Source: Prolixibacteraceae bacterium
GTDB lineage: Bacteria; Bacteroidota; Bacteroidia; Bacteroidales; Prolixibacteraceae
Direction: 5' to 3'
Assembly: GCA_018648265.1 (NCBI GenBank)
Contig: JABGRN010000028.1
Span: 1 to 51,659, forward strand
DNA length: 51,659 nucleotides
In this document: positions 35,639-46,592 of the stretch, in pieces
How positions within the stretch are numbered: the first letter of the stretch is position 1
How the letters are laid out: each line of letters starts with the position of its first letter
Made by a program: the position numbers and the translations under genes
Notes under the pieces: generated by a model
Told to the model about the DNA's origin: nothing
Database searches by the model: none
Seen by the model: only the letters and a program-made list of their open reading frames with translations

Positions 35639-38600
35639 TTACCTTTTAACAATCCTCTCTGTTTTGGCGATTCCGTTTTCAGTAAACATACTTACAACGT
35701 AAACACCGCTTACCAGATTAGCAGTACGAATTTCACGACCAGGATATTCAACATCAATAACTCTTTGACCAGCAATGTTACTAATAACAACTCTAGTCAA
35801 TTTATCATTATTGTCAATGTAAACCCTGTCATTAAACGGATTAGGATAAACTTTGAATTGTACATTTACAAGTGTTGGATCAACACTTGTTATAGTAAGA
35901 TCAACTACATCCTCAGTTTTTCTCGGTTCTAATTTAAATGCATCAAGTCTTGCATTTACTATACCGGTAACGTCATAGAAATTACCTTCAGTTGGATCAT
36001 AGCTGAATAACCAGTCATTTACGACAGCATCAACTCCAGCATCTGTAAAGATAGTCCATTCGCCATTACCAGCGTCAGCAGCGGTTGCACGGGCACCAAC
36101 AGCCTGAACAAGTACACTTTCGTACATTTCGTCTTCGGCTTCAGCTGGGTTCGCAAGAACAACAGCTACTACTGTTAAAGGTGGAGTTATTAATCCTACT
36201 TCTGTAGCATTAATGGTAGTAACACTTGCAACTTCAGCAACTGTTCCAACAACAACAACACCATTACCTTCAAGGATACCATTGGTTTCGGTAAACGCTA
36301 CCCAAACACCACTCCAAGCTGCATTAGCATCTTGCATAAAGAATCCTTCACCAGCAGAAACACCAGTTACAGTTCCAGTTACTTCAACTACAGCATCAAG
36401 CCATGGAGAAGCATCAACTTGTCCCTGAACTTCGATAATAGTAAGTGGCCTTGGTACAGCAACAACAGTAACGTTTAATGTTCTTTCACAACTGTCATCA
36501 CCAAAGTTATAAGTGAAAGTATGATCGCCAGCGGCTAACATGTCATCAACAATTCCTGCTTCAACATCGCTAAAGGCAACTTCATGGCCAATGAATGTTT
36601 CTACAGTTACATCTCTTACAACAGGAACGGCTGCAATGTCTAAGGAAACATTATCCTCACAAATTAAATGAGAATCAGTTAAAACAATATCGTGTACACC
36701 TGCAGTTAATGATACTACCATTTCGGTAACAAATCCATCAAGTACAGTTCCATCGATAGTTACAACATAAGGAGGAATTCCGCCTTGTGCCGTAATTTCA
36801 ACATCACTTGTACATTCACCTAATTCACCAAGGACAACAGCTTCAAGAGCCAAAACATGTTGAACACCATCGAAAGTAATAGTATCAATTGTTGAAAGAC
36901 ATCCTAATGTATCTTCAACTGCAATTAGATAATGAATATCCACAATATTTTCGTTATCGAAATGGAATTCATCCATTACATCGATATATCCTGTAAACCA
37001 AGGAGTCAGAATTGTCCAAGAAGCATCAACAAATTCATCAACGATTTCTTTGTAACGAACACGGAATGAACGACCTTCGGTTCCAGTAGCACTTACTCTT
37101 GCAGATGCTAAAGTATCGCCGAAACAAGTTAGGTCTTCCACCATGAACACAATTGGCGTTGGAGCTACAAGGAAAGTATCAGCTTCTGTTTCACAACCAT
37201 TTGCATCTTCAGCATGAACTGTGTAATATAATCCGGCTTTTCCGAGGAACGTTTTAGTGAATCCCCAATCTGCTGAATCTACCATGTCAGTCCTTGCAGA
37301 GTCAGAATAAGCTTCCCATTTAAAATTAAAAATAGGATCAGCACCATTGTATCCAAATGGAGTGCCACCACTTACTACTTGCATTTCAAAGATTCCTGCC
37401 AGGTCGTCCGGACAAATGAATGCATCTTGCTCAGTTTTTACTACAATCACAAATTCTTCTGGTTGTAATACATACTGATAATATTTAACAGATACACAAC
37501 CTTTGTTGTCGTAAACCAATATAGTGTACCAGTCATCAGTTATCATACTGTCTGGGTCGGTTTCAATTGTGGAGGCCATTAAACCTAATAGTTTAATATC
37601 AGCATCGTCATCGATACCCATATATGTTGTATCAACCGGGTTTCCTGCATAATCAGTACCCGAAACTACAACTCTCCAATCTCCACCGTTTCCTCCATAA
37701 ATAGTATCAATCCAAATTTGTCCACTTGGATCTCCATAACACAATGCATCAACCTGAGAAAAACCTTCTGCAACTACAGGATCTGGTTCAGTAACAGTTA
37801 CTCTGTGCTGAAGTATTGGTGTACCATTTTCGTCGGTAGCCCAACCAACAACGCATCCGTTAGCATCTTTAACATATGATATCCAGGTTGCAGCTGTTAC
37901 TTCAAACGTGTCAGTATCAACCCAAGCCGTATCCGCAATAGGGAATGGATGTGTTCCGTCGGCTGGAACTAACGCAGAATCAACTGCATACGTATAAGGT
38001 CCAACACCTCCTGTAGCATGTATCTTGATAAGCCCTGTACCTCCATTACACATTGCATTTTCAAGTAGCTCTGTATTAGTTATCATCAATGAATCCGGTC
38101 TTTCAATTTCTCCTGATTCTCTAACTAACTGACAATCGTTTGCATCAGTAATAAATACTGTATAATGTCCTCTAATAAGATCATCCCAAATATATTCTGT
38201 GAGATTGACAGTACCGTCAACTAATAAAATTTTCTCACCAATTCCACTATTTAATGGGCGATATACATCTGGTCCTTCAACCCAAACAGTATAAGGTTTG
38301 GTACCACCAGTAATTCCTCCAAGATGAATTTCACCTGTAAATGTATTATAACATACTTCGTCGTAAAATGCAATTGTGGTATAATCTATTGGATCTGGTC
38401 CCTGTAGATCAACTACAACTTCAGCTACACAAAGAGTATCCGAATTTTGCCAAGGCAAATCTCCGGTATAAACACCTGCAGTCCAATTTGCATAGTAATC
38501 AGAGTAAGTGATTAATGGATTACCAACAAGGCCACTATTAGCTTCCAATACCTGGATAGTTAAAGAACTTGCTGTTAATCCTATAAATTTAGCTGTATCG

Positions 38601-41600
38601 CCAAAAGGTACTAGAATTGAAGTTGTACCTAAACTTACAATGTATTCATAACCATCAGTAGCACTATTCCAACCACCAGTAGGAACAACCCATATCTCTC
38701 CATTATCAGCAGTACCACCATCTATTGCACAATCAGGCATTACTTCTTTAACTACTTCCAGTACCAATGCTTCTGGTTCAAGAATAGTGTCGATAACCGC
38801 ACCAAAGATACAACCGTTAGCATCTTTTACATATATTTCATAAATACCTGCTTCAACCCTGCGATCAAACATATTACTTGATGTGTCAACCATATACCAG
38901 CGTTCAGCAGGAATAGTTGCGGGATCTTCATAGATACCAACGTTGTTGGTAGTCTCCATATAAGGCGCAGTACCACCATCAATCATGTACCTGATAACAC
39001 CATCGTGTGCTCCATTACATGATACATGTAAGATTTCAGTCATAAGCCCAAATGCATCGGGTTGAGTAATTTCAAAATCTTCGGTTAAAATACAACCTAA
39101 TGAATCATCTTCTACCGTAATTGTGTACAAACCGGCAGGAAGATCCATGTAGTCTCCTGAAGTGCTTTCCTGTACATAATCTATTGGCAGGTTAGCACCA
39201 TCAATTGTGAACAGATATCCACCCCAGCCACCTGAAGTTGCAGCAAGTAATCCTAAAATTGAACCATCATCAGATGGGTCTTCACCATAAACATTACAAG
39301 TTACATTATTAATATCAAGCAAACTACTATTTATTTCCAATGCGTCTGCACCGTCAACAAACACTTCAAATGGTCCTTGAATTAATTCTGTTCTACCATG
39401 CAATCCACAGAAATCGCGAACAGCAACATAGTACGTACCTTTTTGTACATCTACAACAACCACGCTGTCATTAGCGGCATCATCGTTTTGGAAATTTGAC
39501 CAATTCACTTGATCATACCAATCCGTTTGATTAAGAATCATTGAAGATTGTGTAATCGTGTATTGATACCTGCCCAGAACTGTATCTGGCAAATGTGGAT
39601 TAACACGTGTTAAACCTTTCCAGGCTTCAATAATAATCTGTCCGTCGGTTATTCCATAGCAACTTGCTGGCCTAACAGCATTTGCAGTGGCCACAATGGG
39701 TTCGGGTTCGGTAATAGTAACCGTATCAACATTTGACAAACATCCCCATTCGTCTTGTGCGATGAAATAATATACACCTACACCCAGTTCAGTTGAATCT
39801 ACATAAAATGGTGTACCAGCCACAATATCTGCGGGAACACTATATGTTTCTGCATAATAAAACTTAGGTTCGCGTTCTCCCTGAGCTAATCCAACAGGTT
39901 CGTGAATCCACGAAATTGTATCTCCAGACAATGTAGTTACATCACCATAACAATCAAGGTCAGCATCATCAACATCAATAATATTTGGAGTTAAACTTAA
40001 TGTTATTGTTGTGGTATCCAAACATCCGTTGGCATCGCGGATTACGATTGTATGGAATCCGGTATCAGCAGCAAAAGTATTGTTAACGCCACCATCTTCC
40101 CAAGGTCTTTCATCGAATTTATATTCATAGTAATTGTCTCCGCCTGCGTTTACAAACGGATTACCACCTGTTCCACGAACCTGAATATTACCATCGGTTG
40201 AACCATGACAAGAAGGTTCGAGTGTTAATAAATCAATTACTGAAACAACTACTTCAGTAGGTTCAGTAATAACTTTAGTCCAGGTATTTGTACAATCTAA
40301 AGTAGTATCCCAAACACCAAAAGTATATGAGTCAGCTACTAAATCTTCAAATACATTATCAGTTGTCCAGGTACCACCATCAATATTAAATTTGAATCCA
40401 TGGTTAGCCGGATTTACAACTGTGACAGTTGCATCTGTTGTACCCCCATTACATAAAATCGGGGCATAATCTATAGTGAAGTCGATTGATAATATTTTAA
40501 TCGCATCGTCACCATTAATATTCTCATAACGGTCGAAGCAACCTGCATCGTCATATAATTGGACATAATAAACATTTGGTGCTAAAAGTTTTGCTGTATC
40601 AGCAGCAGCCCAAATAGTGTCAGCAGTTGAAAAATCCGGTAAGGTATCATATACCCAAAAATCATAAACTCCCGATCCACCTGTAATAGTTGCGGTTTCT
40701 ATCCAAATCATCCCATTATCCAATTCACATGAAGCATCGGTTTGACCTACTTCAAAAACAATAGGATCGGCTTCAACAATTGTAATCGTGGTATCCCATT
40801 GACAAGCCATGGAATCGCGGAAAATAACATCATAATCGCCAGGTTCCAGAGCATCTAATACTAATGAATCTGTATTAGCTTGCAGAACACCATCAACTAA
40901 AACAATATACCCGTCAACGAAAGGAGTTGCACCAGTTACATATAAAGAGAAAGAACCATTGTCGAAATCAGCACACAATTCGTCAACATGCTCAGTTTCC
41001 ACAGCAATCCAATCGGTTAAAGTATCTAATACATCAACTCCAGTCCACCAATCCATAACAGTCAAATCTGCACAATGATTGGCATCTTGCACAGCAACCC
41101 AATAATAACCAGGACTTAACTGGTTAATCCGGTTTCCTGTATTGTACCCTTCATCATCAAGATAAACAATTGCAGCTTCACGTGATTTACCAGTCATTGT
41201 TAAATCATAAATAACCTGAGCGGTATCACTTTCAGGTATAATGTAATATGCATAGGGAGAAGATCCTCCAACTGGTTCAAACTCAACATCGCCATCTCCA
41301 CCCGGACAATTAACATACACTGTATCTTGAACGGTATAAGAAAAAGCAGGCTGTGCATCTACATCAAATGTTTCAACAAAAGATACACATTCACCATTTT
41401 TAACAATTACAGTATGCCCTGTTGAAGGTGCTGTTAATCCTGTAAAATTCTCAGCATGAAAATCGTCATCAGCATTAAACGAATACATCATTCCAACCTC
41501 ATTAGCGGGAGTAATAACTGTTGCGACTGCACTACCTCCGTCACAATTGGCAGTAGTAACATCTACCACAACATCAGGCCAGGATTGGTTAACATCAATT

Positions 41601-42172
41601 CCACCATCTTCAACAAACCATGTGAGGATTTCACTGGTCTGAGCCTCGTTCCAAACTGAAGATTCATCCAGCCAGATTAAATCTGTTTCATAATGAGTCA
41701 GATTTCCATCTACATGATGGAAGCCATTTAATGAGAAATGCAAGACAAAAACATCAGTTGTGTCATTGTCCGGCACTATGGTTTGCGGATCGTCTCCACT
41801 ATCCCAAACCATAACTAATTTGTCCTCTTCTGTTTGAACAACATTCGTTACTGTAAGACCCGTAAGCTGTGCTTCATCTATACTAACGCTTTCATAAGTA
41901 AAAAGAGCGTCGTCGTAAGTTAAAACCAGCCTGAATAAGTCAATCTCCACGAAATCCCTCATTGAGATTTGGACTGCGTAATCGTTATCTAAACGATAAC
42001 AATCACTAACATCTTGGGCTTTAACATAGTATGTATCCTGCGCATCATCGTTTGGCACTTGTCCAAACACTGTAACTGCCATCAGGATTGCAACCATGCT
42101 TAAGCCAATTTTTCGAAGAACATTGCCTAAGCGATATTCACCGAGTAAAAAATTTTTAGTAAATTTTTTCAT
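35639..42172 (-). CDS. Giant T9SS-exported SprB-repeat surface protein
   Basis: A 2177-residue acidic secreted protein. Signal peptide: residues 1-38 (LSMVAILMAVTVFGQ). Residues about 40-205 look like a cohesin-type domain (FRLVLTYDDALFTYESVSID..VFVLHFSL). From about 260 to 1830 there are roughly 16 SprB-like units of about 95-110 residues, each marked by a C(x)nG..G.I.....GG..PY.Y pattern, for example SCHGSTDGNIQVRGTGGNPF, SCNGAHDGVIRYMIDGGTAPY and MCNGGTGLIKIHATGGVGPY. An OB-fold-like domain follows (about 1890-2080; VVEVTGTVTGVSAGEGFFMQD). The C-terminus is a type A sorting domain (VYPNPFNDRVYIDN..LVSGVYVVSMFTENG..KTERIVKR), so export by T9SS is expected. Likely an adhesin or surface-layer protein; ligand unknown. 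No PorP/SprF gene is adjacent. Confidence 0.92.
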   Translation of the reverse strand: MKKFTKNFLLGEYRLGNVLRKIGLSMVAILMAVTVFGQVPNDDAQDTYYVKAQDVSDCYRLDNDYAVQISMRDFVEIDLFRLVLTYDDALFTYESVSIDEAQLTGLTVTNVVQTEEDKLVMVWDSGDDPQTIVPDNDTTDVFVLHFSLNGFHHVDGNLTHYETDLIWLDESSVWNEAQTSEILTWFVEDGGIDVNQSWPDVVVDVTTANCDGGSAVATVITPANEVGMMYSFNADDDFHAENFTGLTAPSTGHTVIVKNGECVSFVETFDVDAQPAFSYTVQDTVYVNCPGGDGDVEFEPVGGSSPYAYYIIPESDTAQVIYDLTMTGKSREAAIVYLDDEGYNTGNRINQLSPGYYWVAVQDANHCADLTVMDWWTGVDVLDTLTDWIAVETEHVDELCADFDNGSFSLYVTGATPFVDGYIVLVDGVLQANTDSLVLDALEPGDYDVIFRDSMACQWDTTITIVEADPIVFEVGQTDASCELDNGMIWIETATITGGSGVYDFWVYDTLPDFSTADTIWAAADTAKLLAPNVYYVQLYDDAGCFDRYENINGDDAIKILSIDFTIDYAPILCNGGTTDATVTVVNPANHGFKFNIDGGTWTTDNVFEDLVADSYTFGVWDTTLDCTNTWTKVITEPTEVVVSVIDLLTLEPSCHGSTDGNIQVRGTGGNPFVNAGGDNYYEYKFDERPWEDGGVNNTFAADTGFHTIVIRDANGCLDTTTITLSLTPNIIDVDDADLDCYGDVTTLSGDTISWIHEPVGLAQGEREPKFYYAETYSVPADIVAGTPFYVDSTELGVGVYYFIAQDEWGCLSNVDTVTITEPEPIVATANAVRPASCYGITDGQIIIEAWKGLTRVNPHLPDTVLGRYQYTITQSSMILNQTDWYDQVNWSNFQNDDAANDSVVVVDVQKGTYYVAVRDFCGLHGRTELIQGPFEVFVDGADALEINSSLLDINNVTCNVYGEDPSDDGSILGLLAATSGGWGGYLFTIDGANLPIDYVQESTSGDYMDLPAGLYTITVEDDSLGCILTEDFEITQPDAFGLMTEILHVSCNGAHDGVIRYMIDGGTAPYMETTNNVGIYEDPATIPAERWYMVDTSSNMFDRRVEAGIYEIYVKDANGCIFGAVIDTILEPEALVLEVVKEVMPDCAIDGGTADNGEIWVVPTGGWNSATDGYEYIVSLGTTSILVPFGDTAKFIGLTASSLTIQVLEANSGLVGNPLITYSDYYANWTAGVYTGDLPWQNSDTLCVAEVVVDLQGPDPIDYTTIAFYDEVCYNTFTGEIHLGGITGGTKPYTVWVEGPDVYRPLNSGIGEKILLVDGTVNLTEYIWDDLIRGHYTVFITDANDCQLVRESGEIERPDSLMITNTELLENAMCNGGTGLIKIHATGGVGPYTYAVDSALVPADGTHPFPIADTAWVDTDTFEVTAATWISYVKDANGCVVGWATDENGTPILQHRVTVTEPDPVVAEGFSQVDALCYGDPSGQIWIDTIYGGNGGDWRVVVSGTDYAGNPVDTTYMGIDDDADIKLLGLMASTIETDPDSMITDDWYTILVYDNKGCVSVKYYQYVLQPEEFVIVVKTEQDAFICPDDLAGIFEMQVVSGGTPFGYNGADPIFNFKWEAYSDSARTDMVDSADWGFTKTFLGKAGLYYTVHAEDANGCETEADTFLVAPTPIVFMVEDLTCFGDTLASARVSATGTEGRSFRVRYKEIVDEFVDASWTILTPWFTGYIDVMDEFHFDNENIVDIHYLIAVEDTLGCLSTIDTITFDGVQHVLALEAVVLGELGECTSDVEITAQGGIPPYVVTIDGTVLDGFVTEMVVSLTAGVHDIVLTDSHLICEDNVSLDIAAVPVVRDVTVETFIGHEVAFSDVEAGIVDDMLAAGDHTFTYNFGDDSCERTLNVTVVAVPRPLTIIEVQGQVDASPWLDAVVEVTGTVTGVSAGEGFFMQDANAAWSGVWVAFTETNGILEGNGVVVVGTVAEVASVTTINATEVGLITPPLTVVAVVLANPAEAEDEMYESVLVQAVGARATAADAGNGEWTIFTDAGVDAVVNDWLFSYDPTEGNFYDVTGIVNARLDAFKLEPRKTEDVVDLTITSVDPTLVNVQFKVYPNPFNDRVYIDNNDKLTRVVISNIAGQRVIDVEYPGREIRTANLVSGVYVVSMFTENGIAKTERIVKR

Positions 42173-42271
42173 AGCAACTTGCTTTTAAATTGATTGATTG
42201 ATTTTAATTTATTTAATTCTATTATGTCAATATTCAGACAAACTTGTCTTTTCATTCTTAACTAAACTATA
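42173..42271 (-). other. Leader region of the giant protein gene
   Basis: A/T-rich leader between the candidate promoter and the ATG at 42172. It has GATTGATTGATT-type short direct repeats (around 42191-42204). No riboswitch or long hairpin is seen. The rest of the gap up to 42534 also has no supportable gene: it is A/T-rich and leads to the divergent micro-lipoprotein gene. Confidence 0.4.
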
Positions 42272-42303
42272 CAAACGTATAAAATTTTACAGCAATGTAC
42301 AAA
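42272..42303 (-). promoter_or_regulatory. Candidate promoter of the giant secreted-protein gene
   Basis: On the minus strand TTTG (42300-42303) is followed after 20 nt by TACGTTTG (42272-42279). A second TATGTTTG sits at 42300-42307. The leader would be about 100 nt. Confidence 0.55.
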
Positions 42304-42534
42304 CATAATGTTGTATAAAATATTATCTTTTTATCACCGTTTATAATAAACACAGCTTAAAACACCTAAACCGATTCTGATTTTAATTCGTTCTGTACCA
42401 ACCGGCTTATCTTTCTCCAAAAATTTCTGCAATTTTAGTTTTATTTTTTCAAATATCGATAATAAATATCTGTTTTTTTCGCTTATTTTAACAGATTAAT
42501 CCTCAATTAATACTATTTTAAATAATAATTTATT

Positions 42535-42756
42535 ATGAAGAAAACCGCAAATTATACATTTCATTTTAGTAACAAAAAAACTAAATTTCGACAACAGAAA
42601 AAACACACTTTCTTTAAAAAGAATAATTTTCCTATGTTGATGATTCTATTCGCTTTTCTTTTTCTGATGATTCTGGGAAATTCGTGTAAAACATGTAAAT
42701 GCCCTTCCTACTCTGAGATTGGACAAAACACTGCCATTGCAAATCCTGTATGCTAA
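42535..42756 (+). CDS. Cysteine-rich micro-lipoprotein (CKTCKCPSY motif)
   Basis: A 73-residue protein: basic N-region of 33 residues, hydrophobic segment MLMILFAFLFLMILGNS (34-50), then CKTCKCPSYSEIGQNTAIANPVC. The first Cys (51) after LGNS is a plausible lipidation site (Bacteroidota lipoboxes are loose), leaving a mature peptide of about 23 residues with three further Cys. Short lipoproteins ending in a C-K-x-C-x-C-P-x-Y motif recur in Bacteroidota to my knowledge, with no known role. A start at Met34 would remove the basic region, so the first ATG is preferred, though the N-region is unusually long. It lies between the giant protein gene (divergent) and gap. Confidence 0.6.
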   Translation: MKKTANYTFHFSNKKTKFRQQKKHTFFKKNNFPMLMILFAFLFLMILGNSCKTCKCPSYSEIGQNTAIANPVC

Positions 42757-44107
<1,351 letters not shown>

Positions 44108-44133
44108 TTCAACATTAGATAAATGTATATAAA

Positions 44134-44158
44134 GGATGTCATATGGCATCCTTTTTTT
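44134..44158 (+). terminator. Intrinsic terminator of gap
   Basis: Seven-pair stem GGATGTC / GGCATCC (one T-G pair) with an ATAT loop, followed by seven T, 26 nt after the gap stop codon. Confidence 0.88.
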
Positions 44159-44322
44159 GTTCGTGATTTTTTGATGGGTTATAATTTTATGATAATTGAG
44201 AAAGTTGGAGGGAATTTATCAAGAAAATTGCCTTCAAACCAGGCATATCAAATACAACATAACAAAATAAAAACCATCAAGCCATTCTCAAATCCATAAA
44301 ACAAACAAGTAGTGTATTTAAT

Positions 44323-45570
44323 CTATTCGTAATGTAACGATTCAATCGGGTCTAACCGAGATGCCTTTTGTGCCGGATAATAACCGGAAACTATTCCAAC
44401 AACAAAACAGAGTACAACACCCATAATAATCCATATCCATGGGATAATAAATGAAGTGCCAATTAACATTGAAACCATATTACCAATCAGAATGCCAAAA
44501 ATAATCCCAAGGACCCCTCCAATTTGACCAATTACGATTGCTTCAATAAGAAACTGTTGTTTTACTGTCCGGCCTTTTGCACCAATAGCTTTTCGAATCC
44601 CAATTTCGCGGGTCCGTTCGGTAACCGAAACCAACATAATATTCATTAAACCAACTGCCGCCCCAAAAAGGGTGATTAATCCAATAATGGTAGCAACCAA
44701 AGTAATATTCTTTATATTATCAAGAAGAATATTGACCAGGTTATCACTTTTTTCAATATTAAAATCCGTTTCGTCAAGCGGATCCAATCCCCTTACAATC
44801 CGAAAAGAGGCTTCGGCCTGCCCAATGGCGGCCTCCATTAATTCTGGTTGTTCAACTTTTATCTGAAGGTCGAAATTCATATTTGGCCGCGAAAAATAAT
44901 TTCTTGTATTTGTGTAAGGGATAAAACAAACCATATCGCCACCACCACCAAAGCCACTCCCTTTCGATTTCAATATACCGACAACTTTATATTTACCGTT
45001 CCCAACACTAATAACTTTTTGCAGTGGGCTTTCTCCACCCTTAAAAAGTCTTTTTGCCAATTCGCTTCCTAAAAGTACTACACTCCGTCCAGAAAAAATA
45101 TCTTGTTCACTAAAACTTCGCCCCTCGTTTATTTCATAACCGGCAGTGTATAAATAATCTTCGTCAATTCCCCGCACACTTATATTTGGGTTAGTTTTTT
45201 CAGAACCATATTTTAATGTGGCCGTGCCTGTTGCAGCAACAGAAATTGCCGCCGTGGCCGGAAAGACAAACCTCTCTTTAAACTCTTTGGCCTGATAAAA
45301 AGAAATGTATTCATAATTTTTAGTCCGGTATCTATTATTTCCTACCTGAACCCTCATCCCGCGGCTTGCAATAGAAAAAGTATTTGCGCCCATAAAAGTA
45401 AATTCTTTTGTAATAGAAGTTTTTATGGAATCAATTGCCGTTAAAATCCCCACCAATGCAGTTATCCCTATTGCAATAATCATTACCGTGAGAATCGTTC
45501 TCAACAAGTTACTCCTGATCGATTGCAAGCCAATTCTTACATTCTCGGCAAATAGTGTAGTTTCTCGCAT
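44323..45570 (-). CDS. MacB-type ABC transporter permease
   Basis: A 415-residue permease of the MacB/FtsX-like mechanotransmission type. One N-terminal helix (about 21-43; LRTILTVMIIAIGITALVGIL) is followed by a periplasmic MacB_PCD domain (about 44-285) and three C-terminal helices (about 292-320, 346-372, 380-402). GIRKAIGAKGRTVKQQFLIEAI is the coupling region and the end YYPAQKASRLDPIESLHYE is characteristic. The N-terminal segment RIGLQSIRSNLLRTILTVMIIAIGI also fits. No ATPase or membrane-fusion gene is next to it, so these must lie elsewhere or the permease may pair with a distant unit. It converges on gap. Confidence 0.93.
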   Translation of the reverse strand: MRETTLFAENVRIGLQSIRSNLLRTILTVMIIAIGITALVGILTAIDSIKTSITKEFTFMGANTFSIASRGMRVQVGNNRYRTKNYEYISFYQAKEFKERFVFPATAAISVAATGTATLKYGSEKTNPNISVRGIDEDYLYTAGYEINEGRSFSEQDIFSGRSVVLLGSELAKRLFKGGESPLQKVISVGNGKYKVVGILKSKGSGFGGGGDMVCFIPYTNTRNYFSRPNMNFDLQIKVEQPELMEAAIGQAEASFRIVRGLDPLDETDFNIEKSDNLVNILLDNIKNITLVATIIGLITLFGAAVGLMNIMLVSVTERTREIGIRKAIGAKGRTVKQQFLIEAIVIGQIGGVLGIIFGILIGNMVSMLIGTSFIIPWIWIIMGVVLCFVVGIVSGYYPAQKASRLDPIESLHYE

Positions 45571-45938
45571 TTTTCCTTTTTTAACGGCAAGTTAATAATT
45601 AATAGTAAAAAACATTTTCAAATTTTATTAGTTGACAAAAGGACCAAGTAATTACATTTTTATTAAATATTGAATTGTTTAGGACATTTTGACGAACAGA
45701 TGACGTATTTGTTCGATAATTTTTATGACTTAATCTTTTTTAACATTTTTTAAACCTCCTTAAATCAGGGTCAAAAATACGTTAAAAAACATGAAAAAAA
45801 TCAGTGAAAAAGATTCTAAATCAGATTTTTGGTGAAAAAAAACTAATAATCCTTAATCGCATTTATCGTCAACATTATAAATTTTATTGAAGAACATGAT
45901 TAATAAATCCTTGGATTTGGCAAAAATTCCTTTAAAAT
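45571..45938. other. Divergent noncoding gap
   Basis: About 370 bp between the divergent ABC permease and pRiA4b-like genes. A/T-rich, with runs of A and T, and TAAAATTTG-like elements on both strands near each gene that could be -7 boxes with one extra base. No gene, RNA or long repeat is seen. Confidence 0.4.
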
Positions 45939-45959
45939 TTGACCTCATTTTATTTATTG

Positions 45960-46481
45960 ATGGCTATGATCTATCATTTTAAAATCAATTCGCAGGAATT
46001 AAAAAACTTCCAATTAGAAGTTGAACTGGATGAAAATCATTCTTTTTTCGATTTTCATTCAATAATACAAAAAAGCCTGGGTTTTGAATCACATCAATTG
46101 GCCTCCTTTTTTATTTCAGATAGCCGGTGGAAAAAACTTAAAGAAATCTCAATGCTCGACCTGGGTATTAACGGATCGGCATATTTTATTATGCAAAAAA
46201 CAAAATTATCCGATTTAATCATTTCAAAAGAACAAAAATTGCTTTACACTTTTGATTTTTTAAACGACAGATCTTTTTATTTAGAACTAACTGGAATTAT
46301 TATGGAAAAGAATCTCAGCGAACCATTTGTCACACTGAAACAGGGAGACTCCCCTGTGCAAGTTCTTGGTGAAGAAACACTTGAGTTAGAACCAGCCATT
46401 TATCAGGAAGAAGAGGTTTTAATGGATTTTGGCGAACTTGACGATTACAACGAAATCTTCGGGGAGATGGATGATTTTTAA
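45960..46481 (+). CDS. Plasmid pRiA4b ORF-3-like protein
   Basis: A 173-residue soluble protein similar to the pRiA4b ORF-3/IS1096 passenger family (PF07929): MIYHFKINSQELKNFQLEVELDENHSFFDFHSIIQKSLGFESHQLASFFISDSRWKKLKEISMLDLG gives the family pattern Y.F.I........R.IEI....F.DLH..I....G....H...F. The C-terminus is strongly acidic (FGELDDYNEIFGEMDDF). Members start within two residues of the Y.F motif, so ATG 45960 or 45966 is chosen over the ATG at 45939. The family is widespread in Bacteroidota without a known role. It precedes miaA, with a terminator between. Confidence 0.75.
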   Translation: MAMIYHFKINSQELKNFQLEVELDENHSFFDFHSIIQKSLGFESHQLASFFISDSRWKKLKEISMLDLGINGSAYFIMQKTKLSDLIISKEQKLLYTFDFLNDRSFYLELTGIIMEKNLSEPFVTLKQGDSPVQVLGEETLELEPAIYQEEEVLMDFGELDDYNEIFGEMDDF

Positions 46482-46528
46482 AGTTCAGAAGGTATGGATT
46501 AATTAACCATACATGAAAGAAATTTCCA

Positions 46529-46562
46529 GGCTGTTCAATTCATTTTGAACAGTCTTTTTTTT
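46529..46562 (+). terminator. Intrinsic terminator before miaA
   Basis: Ten-pair stem GGCTGTTCAA / TTGAACAGTC (46529-46538 and 46545-46554, one G-T pair), then a T tract to 46562. It overlaps an upstream in-frame ATG of miaA (46545), which makes that start unlikely. Confidence 0.85.
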
Positions 46563-46592
46563 GTCTTTTATTTGCGCAAGAAATTGTTTAAA

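Noticed and set aside
46545-46592. Longer MiaA starting at 46545
   Set aside because: This start lies inside the intrinsic terminator 46529-46562, and the protein normally begins just before the P-loop.
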